DNA of 64,000 bases from Biscogniauxia marginata (GCA_022695795.1 MU404118.1:186001-250000), one strand, 5' to 3'. Shown: positions 37,965 through 50,211, counted from the first letter of the stretch. Translations and numbers: made by a program. The notes: generated from the sequence alone by a model not told the origin.

Positions 37965-38947
37965 TTACGCGACCAGCTCAACGACCCCACCGGCCTCAGT
38001 AATTTTCTTCTCCGCCAACTTGCTAACCCATCTCGCCTTGACCACGACGGGGACTTCGGGGAGTCTGCCCTTTCCGAGCACCTTGGAGTAGCCGAGAGGG
38101 AGGAGGTCGATGACGGGGACGGTGTCCTTCGAGCCGGACAGGTAACCTTCGCGAGCCTCGGCAGGGACCAGAGACCATAGCTGTACAAGACGACGTTAGC
38201 AAGCCGAGTCCCAGAATATATGTAAAAAGTGATATCCGGGGCCAAACGCATCCGTAGGTTGACGAAGAAGTAAGTTGGGGGGGGGGGGGTCGCAGGAGGG
38301 ATGTTGTATGGAATCACTTGCCTTGTCCAGGTTGATTACCGGCTTCCAGAAGTGGTTCTGTTGCTTGTGGAAGTACCGCATGCCAACCTTACCGAAGTAA
38401 CCTGGTCTCCTATTAGCGCCTAGTTTTAATTATCCTCAAATAAATTCCATGTAGACCTACCAGGGTGGTATTTGTCGATGTTGGTTCGGTGGTGGTGTTG
38501 ACCACCAGCCTATCTCCCGTCAGTCGACAATTCGGCCCATAACTCTAGCATGCCTCACCATTCCGCGACCACCTGGGTGCTTGCGGTGCTTTCCAACACG
38601 ACCCTTACCGGCGCTGACGTGACCGCGGCTGCGTTGCGTTAGCATCCATCTGCCATCATTTGCATGACACGAATCGGGTGTTTCAATATTCGGCAATCTT
38701 CCAATTGCTCGCGCCGGTCGTTATGTCTCTTGTTCTCTTGGTAAATTTTTTTTTTCTCTTCTCGCCAGGTTCACTATTTTGTTGTGCTGAATTCTTCTCG
38801 TCTTCTCGTTCCCCAAATAATCCTTTCGCGAGGGGGGAACCCCCTTGGCCCAAGGACGGTTCGACCGGCGCGACGACAATGTACGACGGGAATGAAAGTC
38901 TCTCGGGGAACATACTGCTTGCGTGTCTTGCTGAATCGAGTAGGCAT
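37965..38947 (-). CDS. 60S ribosomal protein uL15 (L28/L27a)
   Basis: Structural protein of the large ribosomal subunit. Five exons, 38947-38916, 38628-38559, 38509-38461, 38401-38322 and 38180-37965, give 148 aa, the expected eukaryotic length. The reading [85 protein letters not shown] through [12 protein letters not shown] is the conserved family sequence. Intron 1 (38915-38629, 287 nt) is long, as often in ribosomal protein genes, with a GCTAAC branch point. The last intron (38321-38181) has a GCAAGT donor and CAG acceptor, a GC-AG intron; only this join restores NLDK-LWSL. That intron contains a 13-nt G/C homopolymer at 38277-38289. This is the most conserved gene of the window. Confidence 0.96.
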
Positions 38948-39906
38948 TTTGGCGGATGAGTGGCTGTTATGTGTGGTGGTGGTTTTGCCTACTCGTAGTG
39001 GATTGCGGGAGGAGGGGACGGGTTTTGAAAGTTGCTCGGGAATTTGTGAAATATTCTTCGTTTAATTTTTTTTTCTGGGTAGGGCTTTGGTGCTCAAGCC
39101 ACACTACCAGTGCTGCTTATCGGGCTTATCGGTCGCACTAGGCCGGAGCAGGGCTATGATAGTGGACCTGACGGGACGGGAACATACCATCACCCAGCCA
39201 CACATCTAGGTAAGTGGACCTTACCTCCTATGGTCCTCTACCTAGGTACCTGGTACGTGGACCTACCCTACCTAAGGTAGCCATAATCATCCACTTTGCT
39301 CTGTCTGCGCACATCTCTTAGGCACATTCATGTCTAGAACTACCTGAACGCAAAATGACAATTGCAAGGTTATGTTACTATTTTATTTCGTTCTGAATAT
39401 CTACGGATACCTCTAGGCACTAGTTAATTTTCTACGTACAGAAATCCTATCCGGGTAAGGTTCTGTAGCAAGGAGTTTACCTAAATGTTGTCAACAAACA
39501 TCCAGTATGCCACTACGTTCGACGATGATCCTTATAGCTAGACAACTCGATCCGCGTGGACTAATTCATTAATGCCTTCCAACTCCTTAAAGCTTTTGCG
39601 CACTTGTAACCACCAAGAGCAATATGAGGGCCACTCAGACCACTACTAAAGATGGCAATCCATACAGATATTCGCCGGAAAGTATACGGTAAATGTCACA
39701 AGACCCCCTGAAATGGCCAGAGATTCGAGTATAGCCATAAAAACCCCTTTGAAATTGCTTATTGGACTAGATTTCAGCTATACGAGGCTCGGAAGGTGGG
39801 CTATATGAGACTGGAGTAGGTCTTCCCATCCCAATGTTAAGCCCAAAACCCCTCGGTAGACAGTTTCAAGAAGGTATTAATATAATTCAATAATTTTATA
39901 TGTATA
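38948..39906. other. Intergenic
   Basis: Upstream region of the uL15 gene. TACCTAGGTACCTGG and CTACCTAAGGTAG motifs lie at 39195-39285. No gene is supported. Confidence 0.35.
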
Positions 39907-40106
39907 ACGTGTCTTACAAGCGAGTAAGCCACACAAACGAGTAAGCTAGTTTTTGCAACTTTTATAGTTTTAACTATTAAAAAATATTTACGCGCTATTA
40001 AAATTAATTAATAATTATTATTATTCGAATCGTTTTTTTTTAGTTTTACGCTTTAAAAATTAAAAAATTTTTATATTAAGTATTTAGTTTTTTAACGTGT
40101 AATTTA
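39907..40106 (+). repeat. Left terminal inverted repeat
   Basis: Pairs with 41613-41812 in inverted orientation. The outer 19 nt are identical; the inner part differs mainly by transitions. The inner border is approximate because the sequence becomes A/T only. Confidence 0.8.
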
Positions 40107-41612
40107 AGTTAATTTATTTATAAATAATATGTTTATTATTATTATTAAAACATATAAATTTATATTTATATATATATTTTTTTAAAAATTAAAAAAAATT
40201 AAATTTATTTATTTTAAAAATAAATAATATTAATAAAAACTTAAATAATTTATATAGTTAAATATAAATAATATTATAAAGGCAAAATAACGATATATTT
40301 ATATAATTAATTATAAAATTAAATACTCGAAAATTTATATTTTACGAAAAAATAATTATTATTTAACATATTATTAATTTAAATAATTATTTTTTTCGTT
40401 TAAATTATGTTATTATAATAATAAATCTTTTATTATATAAACGCGAGGCGAAGCGCGTTAAAAAAAACTAAACTTTTAATTTTGTATGATAATAAAAATC
40501 ATTATAAACACGTTTAAATAAACAAATTAATTATTAAAAAGTTTTATATAAAAACTTAAATATATATCAAAAATAATTTAAATTAATATATAAAACGGTT
40601 ACGAAATATAAAATTCTAAAAAAGATATATATAATTTTAATAAAACAAAATTTATATTTAAATTAATTATTTAAATTAATATAATAATAATAAATATAAA
40701 ATGATATAAATAACTTTAATAAATTTAATAAAAAATTTAAAAATAAATTATAATTATTTAAGTTATTAATATTAATAGTTTTATTATATTATTATTAAAA
40801 AATAAAGTTAAAATGTTAAATAATAATTAAATAATAAATAAGTTTAATATAAAATTCGTAAAGCATTTTAACTTTTATATTAAAAATTAAATATAAAGCT
40901 TTAAACGCTTATTAATTTTAAATAATTATAAAAATTATCATTTTATAAAATTCGAAAAATGTTATAAAAAACTTAATATTATTACATTTTATATATTTAA
41001 TTATTTGTTATATAAGTTATAACCTCTCGACTTTATATATTTTAATATCTTAAAAAAGCATATAATAATTATTTAAAAGACTTAATAAAGTATTATTATT
41101 ATTACGTTATAAAAAAGATTTTTTAATTAGTTTTATAAAAATATTTATTATTACGATAATTATTTTAAATATATAAATTAAGTTTCGTATAATTAAATTA
41201 GTTCTTTTTAATTTAAAAAAGTTATTATTATATTACTTTTTATATAAAAAATATATATATCTTTTTTTAACCTTAATATAAATTAAGTGTTTTAAAAAGC
41301 TAAAATATTTATAATAATTTACGAAGTGTTATTATAATTTAATTTTATTATAAATAAAATTAAAAAGTATTAAAAAAGTTTTTTTATAAGTATTATAAAT
41401 ATAAAAATATTTAATATAAAAAAGATTAATAAAAAAAGTTTTGAAAAAAGTAATAATTAAACGGAAACGATATAATATATATATTTATATAATAAATAAA
41501 GAAATATTTAATAATTTAAATTTCGAGGAATTATAATTAATTTTATTTATTATTAATTTTTTTTTAATTTTAAAAGGTTTTAACTCGAAAAATGTAATAA
41601 ATTAATCGATTT

Positions 41613-41812
41613 AAATTATATGTTAAAAAACCGAATATTTAATATAAAAAAAGTATTTAGTTTTTAAAACGTAAAACTAAAAAAGATAATTTAAATAATA
41701 ATAATTATTAATTAATTTTAATGCCGCGTAAATGTTTTTTAATGGTTAAAACTACGAAAATTGTAAAAACTGGCTTACTCGTTTGTATGGCCCACTCGCT
41801 TGTAAGACACGT
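41613..41812 (-). repeat. Right terminal inverted repeat
   Basis: Mirror of the left repeat; its reverse complement starts ACGTGTCTTACAAGCGAGT. The TA at 41813-41814 follows directly. Inner border approximate. Confidence 0.8.
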
Positions 41813-42626
41813 TACTCCACCTAGACAGTGAAAAAAAAAAAAAAAAAAAAAGGAAACCTTGAAGCATACTATGGTTTCACTTGTGAAAGGTTGAAAAATG
41901 CCATAGATTTAGTTATATCTTCTAGGTCTACAAGATTTATTATGTGCCTAAAAGTTCACAGTCAGGATGAAGTCGCAGCAGAAGAGCCCGCAGACATGCA
42001 AGGCATGGCTCCATACTGGTGAGAGGTACAGGATTATGAGGTTTCTTAGTTAGGTGAACTACATATCTGGAGTAGTAGGAGGTCCTATCGTTTATATACA
42101 TGGCGGCTCGGAAGCCCTTTTATCTGTATGTATATGACAGTTACCACCTTGACACCTATTTCAGCATTCATGTTATAGAATCACTCTCTTAATTTCCTGT
42201 ACTTTAGCATCTCGATCAGCTCTTCAAGAAGTATAAAGACCCACTATATCCACCAGGTACCCGGTGAGAGGAGGTTTTCGCCGCTTGGTATGTGCGGTTT
42301 GTATTCAGGGGTCAAAGCAAGGGGCGTGTACCAATTCTGGCAGTCATCAACGCTGGTACTATTCAAGATGAGGGGCCGGAGAAGAAACCTGAATACCGGG
42401 AAGACGGAGGGAGATGATAGCAATTATAGTCAACCTATATATGGCAATGGCCCCGGGACCCTTCATCTCCCAATCTGCTACGGTTATATTAACACAGGAT
42501 CGGAGCGGCATACCTGTGCACAATAAAGTCTCAAGGTTGGTTAAACATCCAGTCACACCTTGGAATTATCCCACGATGTATATCTAATCGATCAAACTAC
42601 AAGCCATTATCCGATTACACATAGGC
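41813..42626. other. Intergenic with poly-A tract
   Basis: A run of about 22 A (interrupted by nothing but its GTG start) lies at 41829-41850, directly beside the transposon. The rest is 3' flank of the Chl1 helicase gene; no gene is supported. Confidence 0.4.
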
Positions 42627-45425
42627 TCATCCGTCTTGTCTGCCCCTGAAAAAACTGCCCAGCCTTCCCATCATCTGTCCCAGCCCATTGTTTTCACTAC
42701 CCTCTACGAGGCCCCCTTGTATCCATCCGGGCAGCTTCGTCCTAATCCTGTCTGTGCCAAACCTTCGATCGACTAGCACGATGGCCGCGTAGTCATTTCT
42801 GTGTCTGATTGCGCGCCCAATGCTCTGGTTAACAGCCCGCATGCACGCGTTCTCATAGAAGTCTCGCGCCGCCTGTTTCGCGGCAACCCCAGCCTCAGAT
42901 TTCTGCATCGTTGTAGCGGAGAGCCTACTAAGCGTTGTCGATTCGATGTATTCGATCCGCGCCTTCCAGTCTGGGGAGTTGATATTAGGGTACGGCAGCC
43001 CGACGATGATGACGCAGCGGCCGAGGCGGTCTGAAAAATTGATGCCCTCGCTCATCTTGCCGCCGACAACACTTAGGAGCAATGCTCCGCGTGTCTTGGT
43101 ATTGCCTGCTGTTTCGTTTGCGTTGCCTAGGATTTCCTCGCTGTATCGCTCTAGGACCTCGTCGCTTGAGCCGCCCTTGGTCTCCCGAAAAAGAGATTTC
43201 TTGGCTTGTAACCTTTCCCAGATTGATTTTGGCTGTAAATTCGTGGTCTCGCCCCAGGCATTCACCACCTCATCCAAGTATCCGTAGCTCGGGAAGAAAA
43301 CGACAATACCATCTGGCACTACCGTACATATGTTAAGAATTGTGAGGCCTAGCTCCTGTATGGTGGCCTTTTCACTCCGCTTCTGGAAGCTAAACTCGAA
43401 TTCCATTCTGTTAACGTCACCTTTTGGCCTGGGAGAGGCCAATGTCCAGACGCAAAGATTCGAGGAGGGGATGACGTGACCGCAGCTGAGAGTCGTGATT
43501 TTCCCAGGCTCCAAGTCTGGGAAGAGATGTGCCGTATAGTCCGTGAAGGGAGACATGGTTCCACCAGCAAGTATGATCGCCCGTGCACTTCTCGCGACTG
43601 AAGAAAACGCGTGAGTAGGTGAGAGGAGAAGATACGAGAGCTTGATGTCATGTTGTTCCTTCTCTGGCACTTTATGGTAAAATATACGACCTTCGGAGCT
43701 TAGATTGTTGAGGGAGACTAAAAACGCGAGTAGTGTATGAAGAACAGGAGCCGATGAGGTTGGAGACGTCGAATTGCTGCTATCTTTCTCTTCGGATTTT
43801 GCTACATAGCCCTCAATCTTGTAGGCCAATTTCGTGTCTTGGACGTACTGTATAAGCTTGTACATGTTGATCTGATCGATTCCCTTGCACTTGAGCAACG
43901 CATTGGGGTCGACAATGCCCTGTTCGCTCTAAATAGGGAGTAAGTTAACAGGTTCTAAGCCAAATACCGAGTTACTCACCTTGAGCTTCAATGCACCGTC
44001 TAGCCACTCACTTAGTCCGTCAACGACTCTAGCAACTTGAGCTACCATGACTCGGTTTTCACCTTTCAGCTTCTTGCCAAACTTCTTCACGTACACCCCA
44101 AGCATTCGTCTCGCCCGTCTCAGTTCCCTTAAGCCAATTTCCGAGGCATAGACATTTGCAACGGCATCCATGATATTATGGGCCTCATCAATGATCACTA
44201 CATTACCGTCAAGCTTGATGCCAAGGGCATCTCTGGCAGTTTTCTGGAGAAGGAGTGGATAGGGAAGAGTAATGATCTCTGCACCAGGCACGGCAGTTCT
44301 TGAGGCATAGTACGGGCATACGTGAAGCTTCTTTCCCAAATCGAAGAGGTCTTCGATGTCTGGAAGGGTGGCGAGCGCATTATCGCGAAATTGGTGTGTT
44401 TGGCTGACATTATCCGTTTTCGGTATAAATTCACACTTGTCCTTGGATTTAGGTTGCTGAAGCTCACTGCAGCGGTCATTTATTGCGGATAAAGAACCCA
44501 GGCGCGAGACTGATGGGTTGATGCATAATCGTTGACGTGAGGATAATGGTAAATGCTTGATTCCTTCGGAGTCCGTGGCTAAATGCTTATCGAGGATTGA
44601 ATCTGGTATGGACGGCGGAAAGGTTGGACGGCGAAGCTCGGCAATGAACTGAGTTAATTGGGAATGGGTTCTCGAAGTATAGTATATCTGTGATGCCTCG
44701 TTAGGAGCGTTTCTTCCTACAGAGTTTACCGTTTTATAGAATCAACCGGCTCAGGGGACCTAAAGCCTACCTTGACTTCGTTTTCTTCCACGTCTCCTTC
44801 CTCTTCTTTTTTGCGAGAAGATATAAATCCAAGCTTCTCCATAAGTTCCCTCGTCTCCTTACCAACACTGGAAGAATATTCGCCTTCTAAAGAGACCCCT
44901 TGTCCATCTGCATCGTCTAGTAGCCACTGGTCGTCGTCCTGCGCATCATCGGCACCTTTTCCTGCACTGGGGTCATCAATTCTCCTTCTCTTGCTTCTTC
45001 GTTCTTCGTCCAGCTTCTCTTTGGCCCGAACATTCTTTAATCGCGCTTCCCTTTCCTCCCACTGCGTTAATAGCTCCTCATGCTTTCTCTTCAGCATTTG
45101 ACTGACGATCCAATCCGGCTCGTCTTTGAACTCTTTGGTAGCCTCCACTATAGAGCGCTCATAGCACTCTCTTTTATGATTTCGTAGCCAAGTGAGTGCG
45201 GCGCAGATAAGAGACAGCGATTTCCCCTGCGAAAGTTAGTACCATAAGGAGGAGGAGGACTGGGAAAGAACACACGGTGCCTGTTGGGCTTTCGAGGATC
45301 CCAACTCGTCCCTCCCCTTGCTGTAGTATATTGTAGACCGTGGTCATGAACTTAGTTTGTACATCATACGGTGTATATGGATGATGAAAATCCAGTTTCT
45401 GAACACCTTCAGTGACCTCATCCAT
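42627..45425 (-). CDS. CHL1: ATP-dependent DNA helicase Chl1 (DDX11/FANCJ-type, iron-sulfur)
   Basis: Nuclear 5'-3' DNA helicase of the XPD family needed for sister chromatid cohesion and genome stability. Four exons, 45425-45276, 45226-44771, 44687-43980 and 43928-42627, give 871 aa. Walker A ESPTGTGKS at 45-53 is split by intron 1; IYYTSRTHSQL follows exon join 2/3; cysteines 257, 275, 287 and 326 are placed like the four ligands of the 4Fe-4S cluster; the DEAH box (IIDEAH) is at about 369-372. The C-terminal half has LAGGTMSP, VVFFPSYGYLDEVV, VVGGKMSEGINFSD and QSIGRAIRHRNDYA (motif VI). Exon 3 has no internal ATG before the middle but is open throughout. All introns are GT-AG. It is divergent from FCP1. 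Confidence 0.94.
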
Positions 45426-47706
45426 GGCCGTAGCTGTGTATGGGCGGTGCCGTAGGGGGTCTTGACCGACTTGACTGCGCGGGCGCTTCTCGTAGGGCTG
45501 AATAAGTAAAGGTGATACACAGAGTCTCGAGAGGAACAATAGTGGGTGTACACCTTGGTGTAGGTATAAAAAATATGAAAAGCAGAAATAGAAGGCTGCT
45601 TTCCCAATAGAACTGGTGAAGAGAAGGATAGTTGGTTGCCATCAAGAATCAGGTAGGTGTCTGAAGAGTCATATTCTGGTCAGGTGTGTACATATATTGT
45701 GAAAACCCCCGATCAACGTAGTTCCCCATATACTTGAACATATGCAGGAAGCCATAAGGGCAATGATGCATGGGAAGTGAACGGTCTGAAATACTCTCAC
45801 GGCCAGAGCAAGGCAAAATGGCTTCAAAGGGGAAAGGGGAGAATTTGGGAGGTTTTGTGAATCTGCATCGGTAAGGGACCTTTAGGTTCGGTTTGAATGA
45901 TGAACAAAAAGAGAGAGTTCTCAAGTATATGACCCTGAAGAGTAACTCAAGTGTCAGATATGTACTTAGGTACCTGTTAGAGCAGCTGAGGCATGTAGAT
46001 GCAGGTAGGTAAGGCACCATGTAGGTATGTAGGTAGACATGTTTGGTAGGTAGACTACATTAATCCATGTAACAGGCATCATACGTTGGTCGGAGACAAG
46101 ATGAGCTTACCTACTGGGTACTACCTAGCCACACAAGCTTGTGTTGTTTGTGGCTAATATCGAGAAATCAGACGAGCTTTAGCCACATTCCGGCATTGAA
46201 GCTCCAACATCAACTGTACAGTCAAGTCGCAAAGCTCCCCCGCAAACGGACAAGGGAACTTTGGGGGGAAGGGGGGAGGGGGGAGGTCCCAGCACGCTAG
46301 CGTGTCCAGCCAGGTACAAAAGGGACCCCTCTCCCCAAGCGATTTTGGGGGCATTTCGCCCTTGTGAAGCGTGAGCAACTCAGGCAAATCAGCCATCGGC
46401 CTACTTTCATTCCGTTTCCCGACACGCACAATCCTCCATATCACACCGTATTGGACGTTGCCTATCAGCACTTCGATCCAATTTCACGTTTACGGCCGTC
46501 GCATCACACCACGCCGCCTCCCTTATGCACAACCCGATGGTGCACGCTTCATCTGTCTACTGACCTTTATTCCCCTAAAGGACAGACAAAAGCATCCAAC
46601 CAACACGTGCAACATCGGCCTGATTGAGCATCAGACCATACCTAGTTGTCTTCTTTACGTATCTGGGGAAGAGAACGCAACAGGACCGGCAGAAGATAAA
46701 TCAGATATCTACCTAAGGTACCTACCTACCTTAGTATTCTGCCTACCCACCTAGGTATCTTACCTTCCAACCCGGAGCCCTACCAAGCTATCTCCTTTTT
46801 GCCCATCCCCCCCTCCGACGTACCGTCCGTACGGGCTGTACCGTATTCACACGCGCTTTGTATATTGTAAGTCCCGATTCGTTCCTACTGGAGCCCACTG
46901 GAAGCGGTTGTCCGTTCGATTGGCGGGTCCGAACATGGCGGTTATACCTTAAACAATAATACCTACCATGACGGGATTTGCGCCGCCGTTCGACCTTCCG
47001 TTCCGCTATAACTTGAACCTGCTCTGTACTACCACCACATGTACCTTTTCCACCCGCACCTAAAAAAGAGCGATGGATTTGATGGACCTAGAGCTAATCA
47101 TCATTAACCCTTTTTTTTCTCGTTAGCCTCGACTCGACCCGCCTCGGTAACTACAAGCTACGCGCAACACAACTTTTCGACGCCATCACAATTCCTAACA
47201 ATACCCTGCCTACGTCTTTATTTCGCGCCTAGCTGCGGTGCAACGCGCTTCACACCGTCGCAATACCAGAGTGCAATTCACATTCTGTTGACTTTGCGAC
47301 GAATCCCGACACAACTGGCACAGGGTGCAATGGGAATGCTCAGAGCTCTTGAGCTCGACCTCAACCTCAACCTCAACCCGACATCCCCTACCCTGCTACC
47401 ATCACCATCCTCCTCGATAGATCTAGCATCACGGTGAGTTGATTTCCACTGCCATCAACTTCCTCATTGGTACAGTGCCATTTCATGTTCTGCTTCATTT
47501 CCCCGGCATCTTTTGGCACTTTTGCTCCCGTTGCCTCCTTTAAAGAGATTCGAATGGGAGAGCTTGAGGAGTCCGCCCCTTGATTCGCTCCAACGCGCTG
47601 CAGGGCAATTCACCTTTTTTCCCGACTGTCTCGATGCCAACTGCTGACTGATTATCTGCTTAATAGAACCACGCTTTGATCTTGCACATGAATAGGATTG
47701 CGCATC
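45426..47706. promoter_or_regulatory. Intergenic/bidirectional promoter region between CHL1 and FCP1
   Basis: About 2.3 kb between divergent starts. It holds TACCTA/TAGGTA motifs (45995-46045, 46705-46755), a G-rich tract (46263-46288), and on the FCP1 side a probable 5' UTR intron from GTGAGT at 47434 to TTAATAG ending 47666. No gene is supported. Confidence 0.4.
46263..46288 (+). other. G-quadruplex-forming G tract
   Basis: Three runs of six G separated by AA or A, followed by AGG, on the plus strand. Such runs can fold into a G-quadruplex; no function is shown. Confidence 0.6.
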
Positions 47707-50211
47707 ATGGCCAAGACATTCAAACTGGGCGAGCGACGGCCCTACCCCATAACCATATCCAAGTTATTCAAGAAGCACGGCGACGATGTCGTCAAGCGGG
47801 AACCCATCATGCAGTATACCTTTACGTTCGACCGCAAGGTTGGTGATCCAACCCTGGGCGAGGAACGTGTCATCCAGGAGACTGGCATTGCCGTCTGGGA
47901 CAGCCCTGCCGAGGGCAAAGTGAAACAGTGGCGCGTGAAAGAAGGACAGCTTATCCAAGCGGATCAAGAACTCGTTGTCATCGAGGAGACCTGCAGCCAC
48001 GAGATACAATACGCTGGCCTGTGCGCCATCTGTGGGAAGGACATGAAGGAGCAAAATTGGGCTTCTGAGTCCCTCGACACCGAGCGCGCCACTGTCGCCA
48101 TGGTCCACGACAATGTTGCGCTTACTGTCAGTCACAACCAAGCCGAACGCGCCGAAATGCAACTCCAGCGACGTCTGTTAAAGGAGCGCAAGCTCAGTCT
48201 CGTTGTTGACTTGGACCAGACCATCATCCATGCCTGCATAGAACCTACCGTTGGGGAGTGGCAGCGGGATCCTTCAAATCCCAACTATGAGGCTGTCAAG
48301 GATGTCCGTAGTTTCCAGCTCGACGATGGCCCGCGAGGCTTGGCTAGTGGCTGCTGGTATTATATCAAGATGCGGCCAGGCTTGGCCGAGTTCCTCGAGA
48401 AGGTGGCTAGCATGTTCGAACTTCACGTCTACACCATGGGAACTCGTGCGTACGCCCTCAATATCGCCAAGATTGTCGATCCGACACAGAAATTGTTTGG
48501 CAACAGGGTGATAAGTCGCGATGAGAACGGCAGCATGACGGCAAAAAGCCTCCAGCGACTATTCCCTGTCAGCACCAACATGGTAGTAGTCATCGACGAC
48601 CGTGCCGATGTCTGGCCACGGAACCGGCCCAACCTCATCAAGGTCACGCCGTACGACTTTTTCAAAGGGATTGGCGATATCAACTCCAGCTTCCTACCCA
48701 AGCGTGAAGATATCATTGCTACGACACCGGCTCCGATCCCTAAGCAGGAGAATGGCAACGTCGCGCAAGGTGAAACCCGAGGTAATGGGAAGCGTGATTC
48801 GACTGCTGACGAGAAGGCGGTAGCTAATAGCAGTGACGAGAGTGTACTTTTGCAACTACAAGCTGAAGAGCAGGAGCGGACACTCGAGAAGCAGCTCACC
48901 GATCGCCCGCTTCTTCACCTTCAAGAAGAACTAGACAGAGAGGACGAGGAAGCTGAGAAATCATCGGGCGATAATGGTGATGGCTCAGACCTCGGCGCCA
49001 ATGGACATTCCGAATCTCCATCCCATCAGCGACATAACCTATTGCGTGATGATGACCAAGAGCTCTCGTATCTCGAGAAGCACCTTACTAACCTACATCG
49101 CTCGTTCTACCAGCAATATGATGCCCGCTCTGCGAAGCGGCGGCAAGACGACATTGCGCCCGACTCCATTCCCGACGTTGGCGCAACACTTAACTTTCTC
49201 AAATCTCAGGTTCTGAAGAACACGAGGATCGTGCTATCTGGTCTCGTCCCTCTAGGATCCGACGTAAGAAGATCCGAGATTGGCATGCATGCTGAGAGCT
49301 TTGGGGCCGAGATCCGCACGCGAGTAAGCGATGAGATTACTCACCTCGTCATAAGTAGTTCTCGACCACGGACGCAAAAAGTCCGGCAGGCCGCGTGTAT
49401 CCCGTCCATCAAGATCGTAAACCAGAACTGGCTTGCAGACTCGTTGGCGCAGTGGCAGAAGCTAGACGAAACTCCATATCTTGTTCAAGTACATCCGGCA
49501 GATCGCAGTGCAGATGCACCTCTAGATGAGAGCTCAGGTTCGCCTCCGCGGCCCAAAATCACCATTGTCCAGTCTGGGCAACCAGTTTTTGACCAAGAAC
49601 AGAACATGGAAGCCGAAGACGGCGATGCAGATGATTCCGGCGAGGACGAGGACGACGATGAAGATGGGGAGGAGGACGAGGATGGAGAGGTTGCCGATAG
49701 GTACAATGTGATGCCTCCCGAGCTCGAGGACGGCGAACATAGTCCCGTAGACGGTATGAATGAAAGAGAATGGGACGTGGTTGACGAGGAACTGAAGGAG
49801 TTCATGGGCTCCGACGTCGACGACTCCGATTTCGAGAGCACATTAGATGGCGACACCGGCATGGATACGGACACGGATGAGCCGAGGGGCACGAAGCGGA
49901 AGGCCGGGGGTGATGGCGAGGGCAAGAGCGATGATGGCATCGGGGGGAGCGCCTTGGCTAAGAAGCAGCGTATTGCCAAGGCTAGGACCACAGGCTTGCG
50001 CCATGTTAAGAACGCGGGCGAGGATGATGCCGAGGGCAGTGGGTTGCCCACACCCATGGGAACTGGAGATGAGGAAGAAGTGGGTGCCGAGGTGAACGGA
50101 GGCGGTGATGGTGGTGAAGAGGAGGAGGATAATGATGATAACAATGACGAGGACTTTGACGAGTTGGAGGCTGAGCTCAAGGCAGAGCTAGAGGCGGAAG
50201 GGCAGGGCTAA
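47707..50211 (+). CDS. FCP1: RNA polymerase II CTD phosphatase Fcp1 (TFIIF-associated)
   Basis: Dephosphorylates the RNA polymerase II C-terminal repeat to recycle the enzyme. A single open frame of 834 aa starting at the ATG of ATCATGGCC. The N-terminal part (about 60-130) has the lipoyl-like barrel and short CxxC region seen in fungal Fcp1 (GIAVWDSPAEGKVKQW, GLCAICGKDM). The FCPH catalytic domain has the DxDxT phosphatase motif DLDQT at 168-172, with MRPGLAEFLEKVA, YTMGTRAYA and VVVIDDRADVW downstream. A BRCT domain covers about 497-600 (NTRIVLSGLVPLG to NQNWLADSLAQW). The tail is strongly acidic (Asp/Glu runs around 640-660 and 805-830), which in the family contacts TFIIF. Divergent from CHL1; followed in the same direction by a complex I subunit gene. 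Confidence 0.95.
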   Translation: MAKTFKLGERRPYPITISKLFKKHGDDVVKREPIMQYTFTFDRKVGDPTLGEERVIQETGIAVWDSPAEGKVKQWRVKEGQLIQADQELVVIEETCSHEIQYAGLCAICGKDMKEQNWASESLDTERATVAMVHDNVALTVSHNQAERAEMQLQRRLLKERKLSLVVDLDQTIIHACIEPTVGEWQRDPSNPNYEAVKDVRSFQLDDGPRGLASGCWYYIKMRPGLAEFLEKVASMFELHVYTMGTRAYALNIAKIVDPTQKLFGNRVISRDENGSMTAKSLQRLFPVSTNMVVVIDDRADVWPRNRPNLIKVTPYDFFKGIGDINSSFLPKREDIIATTPAPIPKQENGNVAQGETRGNGKRDSTADEKAVANSSDESVLLQLQAEEQERTLEKQLTDRPLLHLQEELDREDEEAEKSSGDNGDGSDLGANGHSESPSHQRHNLLRDDDQELSYLEKHLTNLHRSFYQQYDARSAKRRQDDIAPDSIPDVGATLNFLKSQVLKNTRIVLSGLVPLGSDVRRSEIGMHAESFGAEIRTRVSDEITHLVISSSRPRTQKVRQAACIPSIKIVNQNWLADSLAQWQKLDETPYLVQVHPADRSADAPLDESSGSPPRPKITIVQSGQPVFDQEQNMEAEDGDADDSGEDEDDDEDGEEDEDGEVADRYNVMPPELEDGEHSPVDGMNEREWDVVDEELKEFMGSDVDDSDFESTLDGDTGMDTDTDEPRGTKRKAGGDGEGKSDDGIGGSALAKKQRIAKARTTGLRHVKNAGEDDAEGSGLPTPMGTGDEEEVGAEVNGGGDGGEEEEDNDDNNDEDFDELEAELKAELEAEGQG

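Larger units (their letters stand above)
39907..41812. mobile_element. RIP-degraded TIR DNA transposon, TA target duplication (Tc1/mariner-like, family unresolved)
   Basis: A 1,906-bp block of extreme A/T content bounded by matching inverted ends. The left end begins ACGTGTCTTACAAGCGAGT at 39907; the reverse complement of the right end, from 41812, begins identically. Similarity continues for at least 112 nt without a gap and loosely for about 200 nt. Nearly all mismatches between the arms are transitions (A/G or C/T), as expected of RIP acting separately on two repeat copies. TA dinucleotides flank both ends (39905-39906 and 41813-41814), as in TA-targeting Tc1/mariner-type elements, and the length suits a Fot1/pogo-size element, but such long TIRs are unusual for that group. 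No transposase frame survives. Confidence 0.85.

Noticed and set aside
49485..50180. 231-codon minus-strand frame rich in serine
   Set aside because: Mirror of the acidic tail of Fcp1; Ser runs are the reverse complement of GAC/GAG repeats.
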